From contig JBFWUF010000019.1 of assembly GCA_050247435.1 (NCBI GenBank), positions 60,498-124,497 on the forward strand: a stretch of DNA of 64,000 nt, in the 5' to 3' direction. Positions 9,221 through 18,420 of this stretch are shown here, one piece after another; the stretch's first letter is position 1; every line of letters starts with the position of its first letter. A model generated the notes under the pieces. It did not search any database, was not told the origin of the DNA, and was given only the letters and a program-made list of their open reading frames with translations. Both the position numbers and the translations under genes were made by a program. This DNA is from JAJVID01 sp050247435 (GTDB taxonomy: Bacteria; Acidobacteriota; Blastocatellia; RBC074).

Positions 9221-12200
9221 CTACTTTCTGAGCAGCTTCCATAATTCATTGACGACGCGTTGTTGCAGAGTTTCGTCCGCCGTGTAACCAGCCGCTAAGT
9301 CTGTAAATTCACCCGTCAGCCGAATGCGTTCAAGCTCGTAATCTTTGAGCGCCTGTTCGCAATGAACTGGCTCAAGGGGGATGCTGATCTTGCCGGTGAG
9401 TTCCAGCGCCGCCAATTCCTTGACGAATCGGCTGCGGGCGGGATGGCGGGTTTCGATGAAGCTGCCGCCGATTTGCACGCCGTCGGGTTGGAACATATCG
9501 CCTGCGACCAGCTTGGCGCGGCCTGCGGGCAAGGTGATTTCTTCAGTTTTGGCTTTGGGCGGGACAAAGGCGAGCGGCGTTTGGAAGAACGGCTTGGGCG
9601 AGAGTTCTTCCCAGATTTCGGCGGCGATGCTGTGGGCGGTCTGTTTGCCTGCGCGCGCCGTCGCCGAACGGCGCTGCTGCATCTTCTTTTCGGCGATGCG
9701 AATCTGGCGGTAAAGCTGCGTGATTTCGGCGTAAAGCTCGTCGCGCAACGCCGCACGCTCCGCCGCATCGCTGATACCGAGCAATTCCAGCACGGCGTCA
9801 TCCAATTCCTGCCGGTCGCGCAAAGCCAGTTCGCCTGTCCAGCCCGGTTCGGTGGAATCCACTTCAACCAGTTGCAAGGCTTTGCGCTGCCGCATCGAAT
9901 TGAGCGCGGCGCTGAGACGTTTGCGCATGGCAGGCGTGGCTTGGCGCGGATCTGGCACGAGCATCATCTTTACATCAATAACTTCTGTTTTAAGATTGCC
10001 TTCGCGACCCATCAAGCGGCCAAATTGATGCTTGAACAATGCGGCAATGGTTGAGTTCAACATCGCTGCCAACAAGTCCTGATCCACACCTTGAGCCGCA
10101 ATCACGTCAAAGAGGTTGTGATTGCAAATAAAGTTATGTGAATTGATCGCAATGACGTGCCGGTACTGTGAAGCCATCGGCCAAAACATTGAGCCACGTT
10201 CGCTTGTGCCCAAGTCATACCAAGTTGTGCGGCTCGCGCACGTTGACCGTAAATGGATTTCCTGTTGCTCCCCCCACTTGATGTATTTCAAAACGTGTTT
10301 ATCTCTGACGTGATCTTTCGGCACAAGAAGTATTTGCCGGGCTAAGTTGTTGGGATCAATCTCAACAGAATCAACTTCCATCAAGCTGTGAACTTCAGGC
10401 TCAAGATATTTGGCTTCGATCAAATGCTGAGAACCATCGCCAGCATTCACAATACGAATCTTGTCAGTGTCAGCCCGCCGAATGCCGTAACGCTCTTTGA
10501 ATTCGCGTTCGCTCAGGTTTTGTGCAACTGCTTCTTCGGTTATGTCGCGCGGAAAGAAAAACGCATCGCAGCCTGTTTTCACACCGAAGCGCACTTCGGC
10601 AATTTTGCCCAACGGCACAAGTCGCTCGCCGCCGCGTTTCGTCAGCTTCGTAAAAATCTCCGGCGCGCGCAGATAAATGCCCCATTTGTAGCCGGTGTAT
10701 TCGCCCTGCGGCGCAACACCTGTGCCTAGCTCCATTTGTTCAACCTGTCCCGGCAACGCGGCTTGCCCGCGCCGCCAGTGCGCCGCTTCCGCCGGAGCCT
10801 CGCCATCCTCTTCCTCTTCTTCAGCCACAAATGGCAAACAGCCTTTTTCGTAAAGCTGGCCTTGATTGACGACGCGGACGCGCCACGCTTCGGTCTCTTC
10901 TTCCGTTGTGAGCGTTTCGATGCGGCGGCGCAAATCTTCAAAGGTCTGCCGCCGTTCGGCTTCGTTGTGGGCGTAGCTCAAAAAATCAGCCACCGGCTTT
11001 TTGATCCAAACGAACTTGACCAGATTGGCGTTGCGTTTGGCCGCATCGCTTTGCCGCCGCAAGATCGTCGCCGCCGTCGTCACCCGTGCGCCCGTGAACC
11101 ACGGTTCGCAGTTCGATTCAAAGATCGCCACGATCTCGAAGTTGTCGAGCAGGAACTTTTGCAGCGCGAAGCCATACGCCGTGTCGAGCCAGTTGGAACT
11201 GGTCAGCAAACCCATCATTCCGCCGTCGGCCAGGAACGGAAAACCGTGCGTGAAGAAGTAACAGAGAATGTCCGACCGACCGGAAAGCTCGATGCCGCCG
11301 CCGTCCTTGCGGGCTTGTTCCTGCAAGGCTTTCTTGTAGGCGCCGCCGTAATACTCGTTGATCTTTTCCTGCCGGACGTAAGGCGGATTGCCGACAATCG
11401 CGTCCACGTGCGGCATCACGGCCAAATCAGTTTCTTCGTTGTCGTCATTGGCGGGAATGCGAAAGATGGCATCGTTGGGCTTGAGCTTGAAAAAGTCTTG
11501 CCGCGCCACACGCGGATAGTTTGCGCCCTCTTTCAAATCGCGCGTCGCCAGATTGATCGTCGTCAGGTGAACGGGATAGGCCGAAATGTCCGTGCCGAAA
11601 AGCTGGCTGACCAATTCCTGATGAGACAAACGGCCTGCCGCCAGATCACTCTTGCGTTGGTAGGCCCGCACCAGAAACGTGCCGCCGCCGCACGACGGGT
11701 CAAGCACTTTGGCTTCGGGCGTGCGGATGCAAAAAGTATTGATGAGGTCAACGACTTCGCTGCGCGTGTAATGCTGGCCGTACTTGTGGCGTTCGGCGGG
11801 ATTGAGCATCCGCTCGAAGATTTGGCCGATAACTTCGTAATTGATCTGGGTGAAATCGAACTTGTCTGTGTCGTTGAGCAAGTCGCCCCAATCGTCAATC
11901 GCGGAATCGTTCAAACACGGCACGGTGTCGCCGAAATCGCCCTGGAAGACCGTTTCATAATCGCGCGTGATCTTGGTGGCGTGCGCGAAGTAATCATCCA
12001 GCTTGGCCTTGAGTTGCTCGCCCGTCTTGATCGTGCTGGGCAAACGCATCTCTTTGATCTTCGGAAACTGGCGGCGCAACGCTTTGTAAAAGACGATCTT
12101 GTTCGCCAACACGTAGCAACTGAACTTGGCGGCGCGTTCGAGATTTTCGCGGACGGCTTCTTCGTCATTCGAGAGCGTCCAGCCCTGTTCGTCGCGCATC

Positions 12201-12829
12201 CACCTGTCGAGTTGTGCGCGAAAGGCTTTCTGCTTTTCGTAACGTTCGCTGACTGCATGCAACGTTTTCGTAACGAGCGGCGAAAGCGCCAATTCCCAAA
12301 CCTTGATGAATTTCTCATCCAGTGGCAACAACAACATCGGCTCATCGCCGCTGAGAATCGCGGCGCAGCGTTCGAGGAAACGATGCAGAAATCGTTTGAC
12401 CTGTTCCTTGATGCGCGGCTGCAACAATTCGTCTGAAACGCGCACGGGCGCGGGCAAGGCGTCAAAAAACTCCACGTGGCGTTCGGTGATGGACTTGCCC
12501 TGCTCAAAGGTTTTCCAGAGTACGCAATTGTTGACGTTCCAAGTGAAGAAATAACCTACGCCGATGGCATTGGCTTTGTCGTGCGCGTCCTTCACAACGG
12601 CTTCATTCAACGGCGAACGGCCATCTTTCTTGTCCGGCATCTTCACTTCGCCAGTAAGTACGCGATTGCCATCACGGTCGTAGATGGTCAGGTCTCGGCG
12701 CTTTTGACTGCCTTTCTTTCGTTCTTCGCATTTGGCTTCGGAAAAAGGTAGTTCAACGCGGTCGCGCAAAATCTCGTTGATTTGCGAGGCTACGTCAGCG
12801 GTAAATTCCCATTCGGTAATTATCGACAT
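9221..12829 (-). CDS. Single-chain type IIG-like restriction endonuclease/adenine methyltransferase
   Basis: A 1,202-residue protein that appears to combine cutting and methylation. Residues 44-63 carry a PD-(D/E)xK-like core (RRDLTIY with Asp46, then GEVK with Glu61 and Lys63). After a long helical segment comes a gamma-class N6-adenine methyltransferase: GQHYT at 351-355, SAM motif I VLDPSCGGGTF at 375-385 and catalytic NPPY at 481-484. The C-terminal half resembles the TaqI-type target recognition domain (LVPLGKIAEVRFGVKTG). No separate specificity or nuclease gene lies next to it, consistent with an all-in-one enzyme. PglX (BREX) and DrmMI (DISARM) are similar in size, but no other genes of those systems are nearby. 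Convergent with the DUF4926 gene. Confidence 0.8.
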   Translation of the reverse strand: MSIITEWEFTADVASQINEILRDRVELPFSEAKCEERKKGSQKRRDLTIYDRDGNRVLTGEVKMPDKKDGRSPLNEAVVKDAHDKANAIGVGYFFTWNVNNCVLWKTFEQGKSITERHVEFFDALPAPVRVSDELLQPRIKEQVKRFLHRFLERCAAILSGDEPMLLLPLDEKFIKVWELALSPLVTKTLHAVSERYEKQKAFRAQLDRWMRDEQGWTLSNDEEAVRENLERAAKFSCYVLANKIVFYKALRRQFPKIKEMRLPSTIKTGEQLKAKLDDYFAHATKITRDYETVFQGDFGDTVPCLNDSAIDDWGDLLNDTDKFDFTQINYEVIGQIFERMLNPAERHKYGQHYTRSEVVDLINTFCIRTPEAKVLDPSCGGGTFLVRAYQRKSDLAAGRLSHQELVSQLFGTDISAYPVHLTTINLATRDLKEGANYPRVARQDFFKLKPNDAIFRIPANDDNEETDLAVMPHVDAIVGNPPYVRQEKINEYYGGAYKKALQEQARKDGGGIELSGRSDILCYFFTHGFPFLADGGMMGLLTSSNWLDTAYGFALQKFLLDNFEIVAIFESNCEPWFTGARVTTAATILRRQSDAAKRNANLVKFVWIKKPVADFLSYAHNEAERRQTFEDLRRRIETLTTEEETEAWRVRVVNQGQLYEKGCLPFVAEEEEEDGEAPAEAAHWRRGQAALPGQVEQMELGTGVAPQGEYTGYKWGIYLRAPEIFTKLTKRGGERLVPLGKIAEVRFGVKTGCDAFFFPRDITEEAVAQNLSEREFKERYGIRRADTDKIRIVNAGDGSQHLIEAKYLEPEVHSLMEVDSVEIDPNNLARQILLVPKDHVRDKHVLKYIKWGEQQEIHLRSTCASRTTWYDLGTSERGSMFWPMASQYRHVIAINSHNFICNHNLFDVIAAQGVDQDLLAAMLNSTIAALFKHQFGRLMGREGNLKTEVIDVKMMLVPDPRQATPAMRKRLSAALNSMRQRKALQLVEVDSTEPGWTGELALRDRQELDDAVLELLGISDAAERAALRDELYAEITQLYRQIRIAEKKMQQRRSATARAGKQTAHSIAAEIWEELSPKPFFQTPLAFVPPKAKTEEITLPAGRAKLVAGDMFQPDGVQIGGSFIETRHPARSRFVKELAALELTGKISIPLEPVHCEQALKDYELERIRLTGEFTDLAAGYTADETLQQRVVNELWKLLRK

Positions 12830-12880
12830 CCATTTTCCCTATATTGATTGGACGAAAAGTCATGGCCACTGATGAAACTA

Positions 12881-13015
12881 CCTTTGCGGCTTCACCCACA
12901 CCGCCAGCACTTCTCTGTCGCGCACCAGCTTGTTGGACGCGGGCACGTCCGTCGCTATCACCTGTCTCAACTTCTCAAGCTGCGTGTTGATGCGGATGGT
13001 GGGGCTTCGTAAGCG
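12881..13015 (-). pseudogene. Relic of the 3' end of a VPS10-like gene
   Basis: On the minus strand this stretch encodes a decayed copy of the last ~40 residues of the VPS10-like protein at 14082-17318. Shared pieces include RINxQLxKLxQVxATD, NKLVRD and AVWVKP. At DNA level 12891-13010 aligns with about 14100-14220 at roughly 80-85% by eye. Only the tail is present; upstream coding sequence is missing, so it cannot be a gene. Between the relic and the intact copy lie the 99-residue and GNAT genes. The relic may mark a past duplication or the edge of an insertion. Confidence 0.75.
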
Positions 13016-13092
13016 CCAGGAGCGCATGGAAGCGTTGCGGCAAGCGTGGTCGCGGATGCTCAGCGGCAATCGCTTCGCCCATTGATACTTGA

Positions 13093-13392
13093 TCAGGCGA
13101 CTTTCGCTGGTGGGAGTTGCTGATCTTTCGCCGAGGCGTTCTCCGCCGCTACGCTTGCCCACGCGCGATCCAGCGCAGCCTCGTCTTCGGGCGTGAGTTC
13201 GATCTGCGGCGCGCCGAGTTCGTATCCTTCGCGTCGCGCTTTTTCCTCGGCTTCGCGTTTGATCTCTTGCTGCTCGCGGATCATTGCCAGATAGTCGTCA
13301 TAGCTCGCTTCGGGATTGAACCAGCCGGTGGCCTGCGCTTCGGTGAATTCTTCGGGAGTCAGGATAGATCGGCCTAAATAAATCGTTGGCAT
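13093..13392 (-). CDS. Small charged protein of unknown function
   Basis: A 99-residue acidic, helical protein with a central coiled-coil-like stretch rich in Glu, Lys and Arg (about 38-58). No family recognised. It starts 4 bases after the GNAT gene ends, so the two are probably cotranscribed. The N-terminal MPTIYLGRSILTPEEF followed by a Glu/Lys helix could be an antitoxin or an adaptor, but nothing in the sequence proves it. Confidence 0.5.
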   Translation of the reverse strand: MPTIYLGRSILTPEEFTEAQATGWFNPEASYDDYLAMIREQQEIKREAEEKARREGYELGAPQIELTPEDEAALDRAWASVAAENASAKDQQLPPAKVA

Positions 13393-13396
13393 AAAA

Positions 13397-14020
13397 CTAC
13401 TCCTCAGTAATGCCTTGCTCTTTCAGGTAACTTCTAAACACGTTCATCATCTCACTGCCGTCAGCCAAATCAAAGCTCATCGAGCGCGCGTTGCCGAAGC
13501 GCTTCCACCAGGCCCGCCCGCCGCTCAGAATGAGTTGATTGAGATTCGTTGAGCCTTTCAGCGGCGCTGGTAATGTCGCTTGCTCTTCATCACGCAGTCG
13601 CGCGTCAAAACCATACCGCGCCCAGACATAATAGCCGATCTCATCGTCGGAGCCGGAGTACCCGGCGGCAAATAACTCGAAACGTTTCAGCCCAAGCCGC
13701 CGAGCGCCATTCACCTGCCGCAAAAAAGCCCTCAGTCCGTAGCCCTGACCAGTGTGTCCGGCTGCGACGTACACGTGATGGATGTAAGCGAACAGTCTGC
13801 TGTCCGCGTCCCGTCTCACGCTGGTTTCGTAACGATCAAAACGCGGATCGCTGACGAACAGGTAGAGCCAGTTTTTCTTTCTATTCGCAGACACGATGAC
13901 CGTTGCGCCGTCCATCGCTCCGGCCAGCCGCGCCAAATCGTCATCCGCAGGCCGGTGTCCGAAGAGTTGCCGGGCGAGTCCAACCGCTCCTCGCTTGTAA
14001 ATGACCGTGATGTCTTTCAT
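13397..14020 (-). CDS. GNAT-fold acetyltransferase-like protein
   Basis: A 207-residue protein. The region around 95-125 (IHHVYVAAGHTGQGYGLRAF and the following helix) matches GNAT motif A, where Q-x-x-G-x-G/A binds the acetyl-CoA pyrophosphate; here it reads HTGQGYG. The later FELFAAG and Y-rich strand fit motif B. The C-terminal ~60 residues (from about 145) are not typical of GNAT. The ATG at 14020 is chosen over an upstream ATG lacking a ribosome site. Substrate unknown. Forms a unit with the 99-residue gene downstream. Confidence 0.65.
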   Translation of the reverse strand: MKDITVIYKRGAVGLARQLFGHRPADDDLARLAGAMDGATVIVSANRKKNWLYLFVSDPRFDRYETSVRRDADSRLFAYIHHVYVAAGHTGQGYGLRAFLRQVNGARRLGLKRFELFAAGYSGSDDEIGYYVWARYGFDARLRDEEQATLPAPLKGSTNLNQLILSGGRAWWKRFGNARSMSFDLADGSEMMNVFRSYLKEQGITEE

Positions 14021-14081
14021 CGTGAGACGATGCGGTTGCGGCGAGCGACGTTCATCGCCCGCCGCAACAATCAATCTTCAC

Positions 14082-17000
14082 CTACCGCTGCCTGCTCGCA
14101 GGCTTCACCCACACCGCCGGCACGTTTTGATCGCGCACCAACTTGTTGAACGCGGGCATGTCGGTCGCCATCACCTGTTCCAGCTTGCCAAGCTGCGCGT
14201 TAATGCGGCTGACGAGGTCTTCGTAAACCGCGACGTGTTGGTCAGTCGGTTGCGCGTCGGCTCCGGCAATCGAACCGGCCAGCGCGGCCAATTTGTTGTT
14301 CAACCTGATCGGGTAATTGAGCGGGTCCTGATTGCTCTGGTTCTTTGTTTGATAAAGCTCTTCTTCAATCGCGGTCAGCTTGGCGCCGAGTGATTTCGCA
14401 GCGTCGGTGATTGGTTGCGAGTTGGCCTGGCCTTTGACGCGCGCGGCGAAATCGTTCGCCTGTTTGCGGACGTCGCGGATGGCGATGATCGCTTCGCTGG
14501 TCTCCGAAAACTTGTCGCGAATCTTCGTCAGCAGGTCGAATTGTTTTTGGAATTCTTCCTGCGTCGTTGCGACGCGCGGGTCTTTCTTCAATTCAAACGT
14601 TTCAGTCAACGTCTTGCCGTCAACCGTCAGTTTGACCTGGTAATTGCCGGGCACGGCTCGCGGCCCAGACGTATTGCCCGCCCAGAGAATCATGCCGGGG
14701 AAGCGCGTGGCGTCGGCGTAGCGCAAATCCCACGCGAAGCGGTTCAAGCCTTTTTCGGCTGGCACGCGAGCAGGGCCGCCGCCAAAACGACCGAAGCCTT
14801 CTTGGCCTCCGGGCGTCTCAGCAGCCTTGCTCGAAAACTTCTTCACCGACTTGCCCGCCGCTTCGAGGATTTCAATCGTCACTTCACCTTTCGGTTTGTC
14901 CTTCAGGTGATACCAGATCGAAACGCCGGCGGGCGGATTTTCACCGAGCGCCGCGCCTGCCGGAATGCGGAAGCCGCCGCCAGGCATGCGATACGACTCT
15001 TCGGGTTTGAAGAGATGCGCGTCGGCTTGAGCTACTGTGTCTTTCCACTGATGCAGGATCGGCAGGTCGTCAATGATCCAGAATGAGCGGCCTTGCGTGG
15101 CGACAACCAAATCCTTGTCGCGTTTGTGAACGGCGATATCGGTGATCGGCACGACCGGCAGATTCAATTGCAGCGATTGCCAACTCTCGCCGTCGTTGAA
15201 CGAAACGTAAATGCCGGTTTCGGTTCCGGCGTAAAGCAGCCCGCGCCGGTTTGGGTCTTCGCGGATGACGCGCGTGAAGGCGTTATCGGGAATGCCGGTC
15301 GTAATCTTCTTCCACGTCTTGCCGTAATCGCTGGTCTTGTACAAATACGGTTTGAAGTCATCAGCTTTGTAGAGCGTCGCGGCGAAATAGGCCGTCGCGG
15401 CGTCGTGCGGTGAAGCTTCGATGGAGTTGATCTGAACCCATTCGGGCAAGCCGGGGATGTTCTTGGTCACGTTTTCCCAACTGCCAGCCGCCGCGCTACC
15501 GCCGTTGCGCGTGACGTGAACCAAGCCATCATCGGAGCCTGTCCAGATAACGCCTTTCTGCACAGGCGATTCAGAAACCGTAAAGATCGTGCAGTAATAC
15601 TCGACCGAGGTGTTGTCTTTGGTGATCGGGCCGCCCGACGGGCCAAGCTTGGTTTTATCGTTGCGCGTCAGATCAGGGCTGATCGCCGTCCACGTCTGGC
15701 CTTCGTTCGTGGTTTTGAAGAGCACGTTGCCCGCGGTGTAGAGCAGGTTCGGATCGTGCGGCGAAAACAGTATCGGGAAGTTCCACTGGAATCGGTACTT
15801 CATTCCTTCCGCGCCCCAGCCCATCGGGTTGTCGGGCCACACGTTCACATCGCGCTGCTGCCCGGTGCGATGATCGAGCCGTCCGAGCAGGCCGCCGTAA
15901 TTGCCGCCGAAGACGATGTTGGAATCTTTCGGATGGGGTTGCACCCAGCCCGATTCGCTCCCGGCGGTCACATCCCAATCTCGCTCGGTGATGCCGCTGC
16001 TGGTCGTGCGGCTGACAATCCTGACCGTGGTGTTGTCCTGCTGCGCGCCATAAACGTGATAGGGGAAATCGTTGTCGAGCGAGACTCGGTAAAACTGCGC
16101 CGTTGCTTGATCCTGCTCAGTCCACGTCCTGCCGCCGTCGAAGCTGACATTCGCGCCGCCGTCGTTTGCGTTGATCATCCGGTTCGGATCGTCAGGCGCG
16201 ATCCAGAGGTCGTGGTTGTCGCCGTGCGGCGGTTGGAGTGTCGTGTAGGTGCGTCCACCGTCAATTGATTTGTGGAAGCCTACGTTGAGCACGTATACGG
16301 TGTCGGCGTTTTTAGTGTCGGCGTGGATGTGAGTGTAATACCACGCGCGCTGGCGCAGATTGCGGCTGTCGTTGACCTTCGTCCACGTTCCGCCGCCGTT
16401 GTCGGAACGGAAGACGCCGCCGTCTTCGGCTTCAATGATCGCCCAGAGGCGTTCGGGATTGGCGGGCGAAACCGTCACGCCGATTCTGCCGAGCGCCGCG
16501 CCTTTCGGGCCGCCGGGATTGCGCGAAATCTCTTTCCACGTGTCGCCGCCGTCGGTTGATTTGTAGAGGCCGCTGTCGGGGCCGCCGCTTTCCAAGCTGT
16601 ACGGCGTGCGCCTGGCTTCCCAGATAGCTGCGTACAACACATTCGGGTTCGACGAATCCATGCTCAAATCCACCGCGCCCGCTTTGGACGACTTGAATAG
16701 CACGCGATCCCAGGTCTTGCCGCCATCTTTCGATCTGAAAACCCCGCGCTGTTCATTCGGTCCGGCGGCGTGGCCCATCGCGGCGACGTATACCAGATCG
16801 GGATTTTTTGGATGAACGCGGATGCGCCCGATGATGCGCGAATCTTCCAGCCCGGCTCGCTTCCACGTCTTGCCCGCGTCAACCGATTTGTACACGCCGT
16901 CGCCGTGCGAGAAATTGCCGCGAATACAAGACTCGCCCATCCCGACGTAAACGACGTTCGGATCGGACTGGCTGACTTCAATCGCGCCGACAGTGCCCGT

Positions 17001-17318
17001 GCCGAACGGCTGGCCGTCGCTGACCGGCGCCCAGTTCACACCGCCGTCGGTGGTCTTGAAAACGCCGCCGCCTGTTCCGCCGAAGTAATAAACCATCGGC
17101 TGGCTTGGGACGCCCGCGACGGCTATCGAACGCCCACCGCGAAACGGGCCGATATTGCGCCATCGCAATCCAGCAAGGGGATTGGTCAGTGAGTTTGATT
17201 GGGAAGCCTGTTGCGCGTGCGATGAATTGTAGTTTGCGATCATCGCGCCGCCGGACGCCAGCAGCGCAAAAACAGCGATCAATACCACGCGACGAGAAAA
17301 TCGGATGTGAGCCTTCAT
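14082..17318 (-). CDS. Secreted VPS10/sortilin-like Asp-box beta-propeller protein
   Basis: The 1,078-residue protein starts with a signal peptide (hydrophobic core about 10-22). About ten Asp-box (BNR) repeats follow, for example STDGGDTWKEI, RSKDGGKTWDRV, KTTNEGQTWTAI and KTSDYGKTWKKI, forming two sortilin-type beta-propellers over roughly residues 40-750. A C-terminal domain (about 780-1078) includes a beta-sandwich region and a helical tail. This is the family annotated as VPS10 or glycosyl hydrolase in Acidobacteriota and Bacteroidota; enzymatic activity is not established. GAGG eight bases before the ATG at 17318 supports that start over 17357. A decayed copy of its last codons lies 1.1 kb downstream. 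Confidence 0.85.
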   Translation of the reverse strand: MKAHIRFSRRVVLIAVFALLASGGAMIANYNSSHAQQASQSNSLTNPLAGLRWRNIGPFRGGRSIAVAGVPSQPMVYYFGGTGGGVFKTTDGGVNWAPVSDGQPFGTGTVGAIEVSQSDPNVVYVGMGESCIRGNFSHGDGVYKSVDAGKTWKRAGLEDSRIIGRIRVHPKNPDLVYVAAMGHAAGPNEQRGVFRSKDGGKTWDRVLFKSSKAGAVDLSMDSSNPNVLYAAIWEARRTPYSLESGGPDSGLYKSTDGGDTWKEISRNPGGPKGAALGRIGVTVSPANPERLWAIIEAEDGGVFRSDNGGGTWTKVNDSRNLRQRAWYYTHIHADTKNADTVYVLNVGFHKSIDGGRTYTTLQPPHGDNHDLWIAPDDPNRMINANDGGANVSFDGGRTWTEQDQATAQFYRVSLDNDFPYHVYGAQQDNTTVRIVSRTTSSGITERDWDVTAGSESGWVQPHPKDSNIVFGGNYGGLLGRLDHRTGQQRDVNVWPDNPMGWGAEGMKYRFQWNFPILFSPHDPNLLYTAGNVLFKTTNEGQTWTAISPDLTRNDKTKLGPSGGPITKDNTSVEYYCTIFTVSESPVQKGVIWTGSDDGLVHVTRNGGSAAAGSWENVTKNIPGLPEWVQINSIEASPHDAATAYFAATLYKADDFKPYLYKTSDYGKTWKKITTGIPDNAFTRVIREDPNRRGLLYAGTETGIYVSFNDGESWQSLQLNLPVVPITDIAVHKRDKDLVVATQGRSFWIIDDLPILHQWKDTVAQADAHLFKPEESYRMPGGGFRIPAGAALGENPPAGVSIWYHLKDKPKGEVTIEILEAAGKSVKKFSSKAAETPGGQEGFGRFGGGPARVPAEKGLNRFAWDLRYADATRFPGMILWAGNTSGPRAVPGNYQVKLTVDGKTLTETFELKKDPRVATTQEEFQKQFDLLTKIRDKFSETSEAIIAIRDVRKQANDFAARVKGQANSQPITDAAKSLGAKLTAIEEELYQTKNQSNQDPLNYPIRLNNKLAALAGSIAGADAQPTDQHVAVYEDLVSRINAQLGKLEQVMATDMPAFNKLVRDQNVPAVWVKPASRQR

Positions 17319-17506
17319 GATTTGAGCCTCGCTTGGGAAGATAATCCACGCGCGCACGAATGGATAAAGCGATTCTCTTCGTGAAATTTCGTGTGACTTC
17401 GTGGATTTGGTTTTTCAGGAATTGCTACAGACGGGCAAATGATAGCCTGAAGTTTCAGATTTGTTTACTGCGCGAGTGAGGTTTGGAAGGTGAGAGAATT
17501 GGACTG
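17319..17506. other. Intergenic region with short direct repeats
   Basis: The 188 bases hold the promoter of the VPS10-like gene (leftward). Around 17375-17405 CTTCGTG recurs (CTTCGTGAAATTTCGTGTGA then CTTCGTGGA), which looks like a small dispersed repeat. No strong hairpin was seen. Confidence 0.35.
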
Positions 17507-18346
17507 TTATCTGTTCGCGTGTCTTTTGAAGAATTCCACGACCAATGGCAGCGCCTCCTGTGGGAATTCGTGTCCGCCTGGATGCAGGTAAGTCACAAGC
17601 TCCGTTCCATTAATTCCAGGTTCAGTCTTCGCATAGCCTTTCGTTTTGGCTTTCGACTGATCGGTCTTCAAAACTCTGCGATAAACCTCGATGCTCCTAA
17701 CCTGCCCGTCGTATCGGACGATGCGGTCGTTCTCTCCAGCGATTGCGAAGATCGAGCGCGGCGTGGCGTCGCGGATCATCAATCCGCCTTGAGCCGCCGC
17801 CGAACAGAACGCCGCGAATTTCTCCCCGCGCGACTTCCAGAGCACGGTGGCGAACCGCGCGCCGTTTGAATGGCCGATGGCGTATATGCGATTCGGATCA
17901 ATCTTGTGTTGCTTTAGCATCTGCTCGATCACGACATCAACGAAGCGCACGTCGCGGTCGTTCTGTCCGCCGGGAGCGATCTGCCATCCGGCGCGAGCGC
18001 CTTCCGGGTCGCGCGACGTGGCGGTGGGCAACCCTTGCAGGTAGACCACGACGGCTTCCGGCCATAGCGTGTGCAAACTCCATCTGCGCGCAGCGAATCG
18101 AGCCGTCCCGCCATGACCGTGGAATCCGAGCACGAGCGGCGCGCCCGTATTCGGCGATGGCTTTGTGTTGGGAAAAATGATCGCGGTGCGCTCGACGCCG
18201 TCTACATTGATGGTCTGATTGACCGCGCCGGATTGTGACTGGCGAAATTGCCACAAGGTTGCGCCGGAGAATTTGTTGGATGTGATGGCCAGCAGGCAGA
18301 TGGCCATGATTGAAAACATGGCGTATCTCATTGTCAGACTCCTCAT
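17507..18346 (-). CDS. Exported PHB-depolymerase-like (LpqC family) esterase
   Basis: A 279-residue alpha/beta hydrolase with an N-terminal signal segment. It has the oxyanion loop LVLGFHGHGG, the nucleophile elbow GHSNGA (Ser about 160), an acidic residue in GENDRIV (Asp about 207) and a catalytic His in HPGGHEFP (about 259). The LpqC/feruloyl esterase family cleaves polyhydroxybutyrate-like or aryl ester bonds. Two ATG starts (18346 and 18331) each have a plausible AGGA-type site; the longer is given. It is downstream of the M28 peptidase gene and 188 bases upstream of the VPS10-like gene, all leftward. Extracellular or periplasmic location is expected. Confidence 0.8.
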   Translation of the reverse strand: MRSLTMRYAMFSIMAICLLAITSNKFSGATLWQFRQSQSGAVNQTINVDGVERTAIIFPNTKPSPNTGAPLVLGFHGHGGTARFAARRWSLHTLWPEAVVVYLQGLPTATSRDPEGARAGWQIAPGGQNDRDVRFVDVVIEQMLKQHKIDPNRIYAIGHSNGARFATVLWKSRGEKFAAFCSAAAQGGLMIRDATPRSIFAIAGENDRIVRYDGQVRSIEVYRRVLKTDQSKAKTKGYAKTEPGINGTELVTYLHPGGHEFPQEALPLVVEFFKRHANR

Positions 18347-18420
18347 TGGATTCTTCCTTCCGCGCAATTTGACGCACAGGGCGAAGTGAAAGTCTGAATG
18401 ATTTATGGCGCGCGGTGGGG

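Noticed and set aside
9221..12829. BREX (PglX) or DISARM system
   Set aside because: No PglZ, BrxC, DrmA or DrmB-like genes occur in the window, and an N-terminal nuclease motif favours a single-chain enzyme.
12878..13162. Open reading frame of 94 codons covering the VPS10 relic
   Set aside because: Only its last 40 codons resemble protein, and they match the end of a neighbouring gene; the first half is unrelated and lacks a ribosome site.
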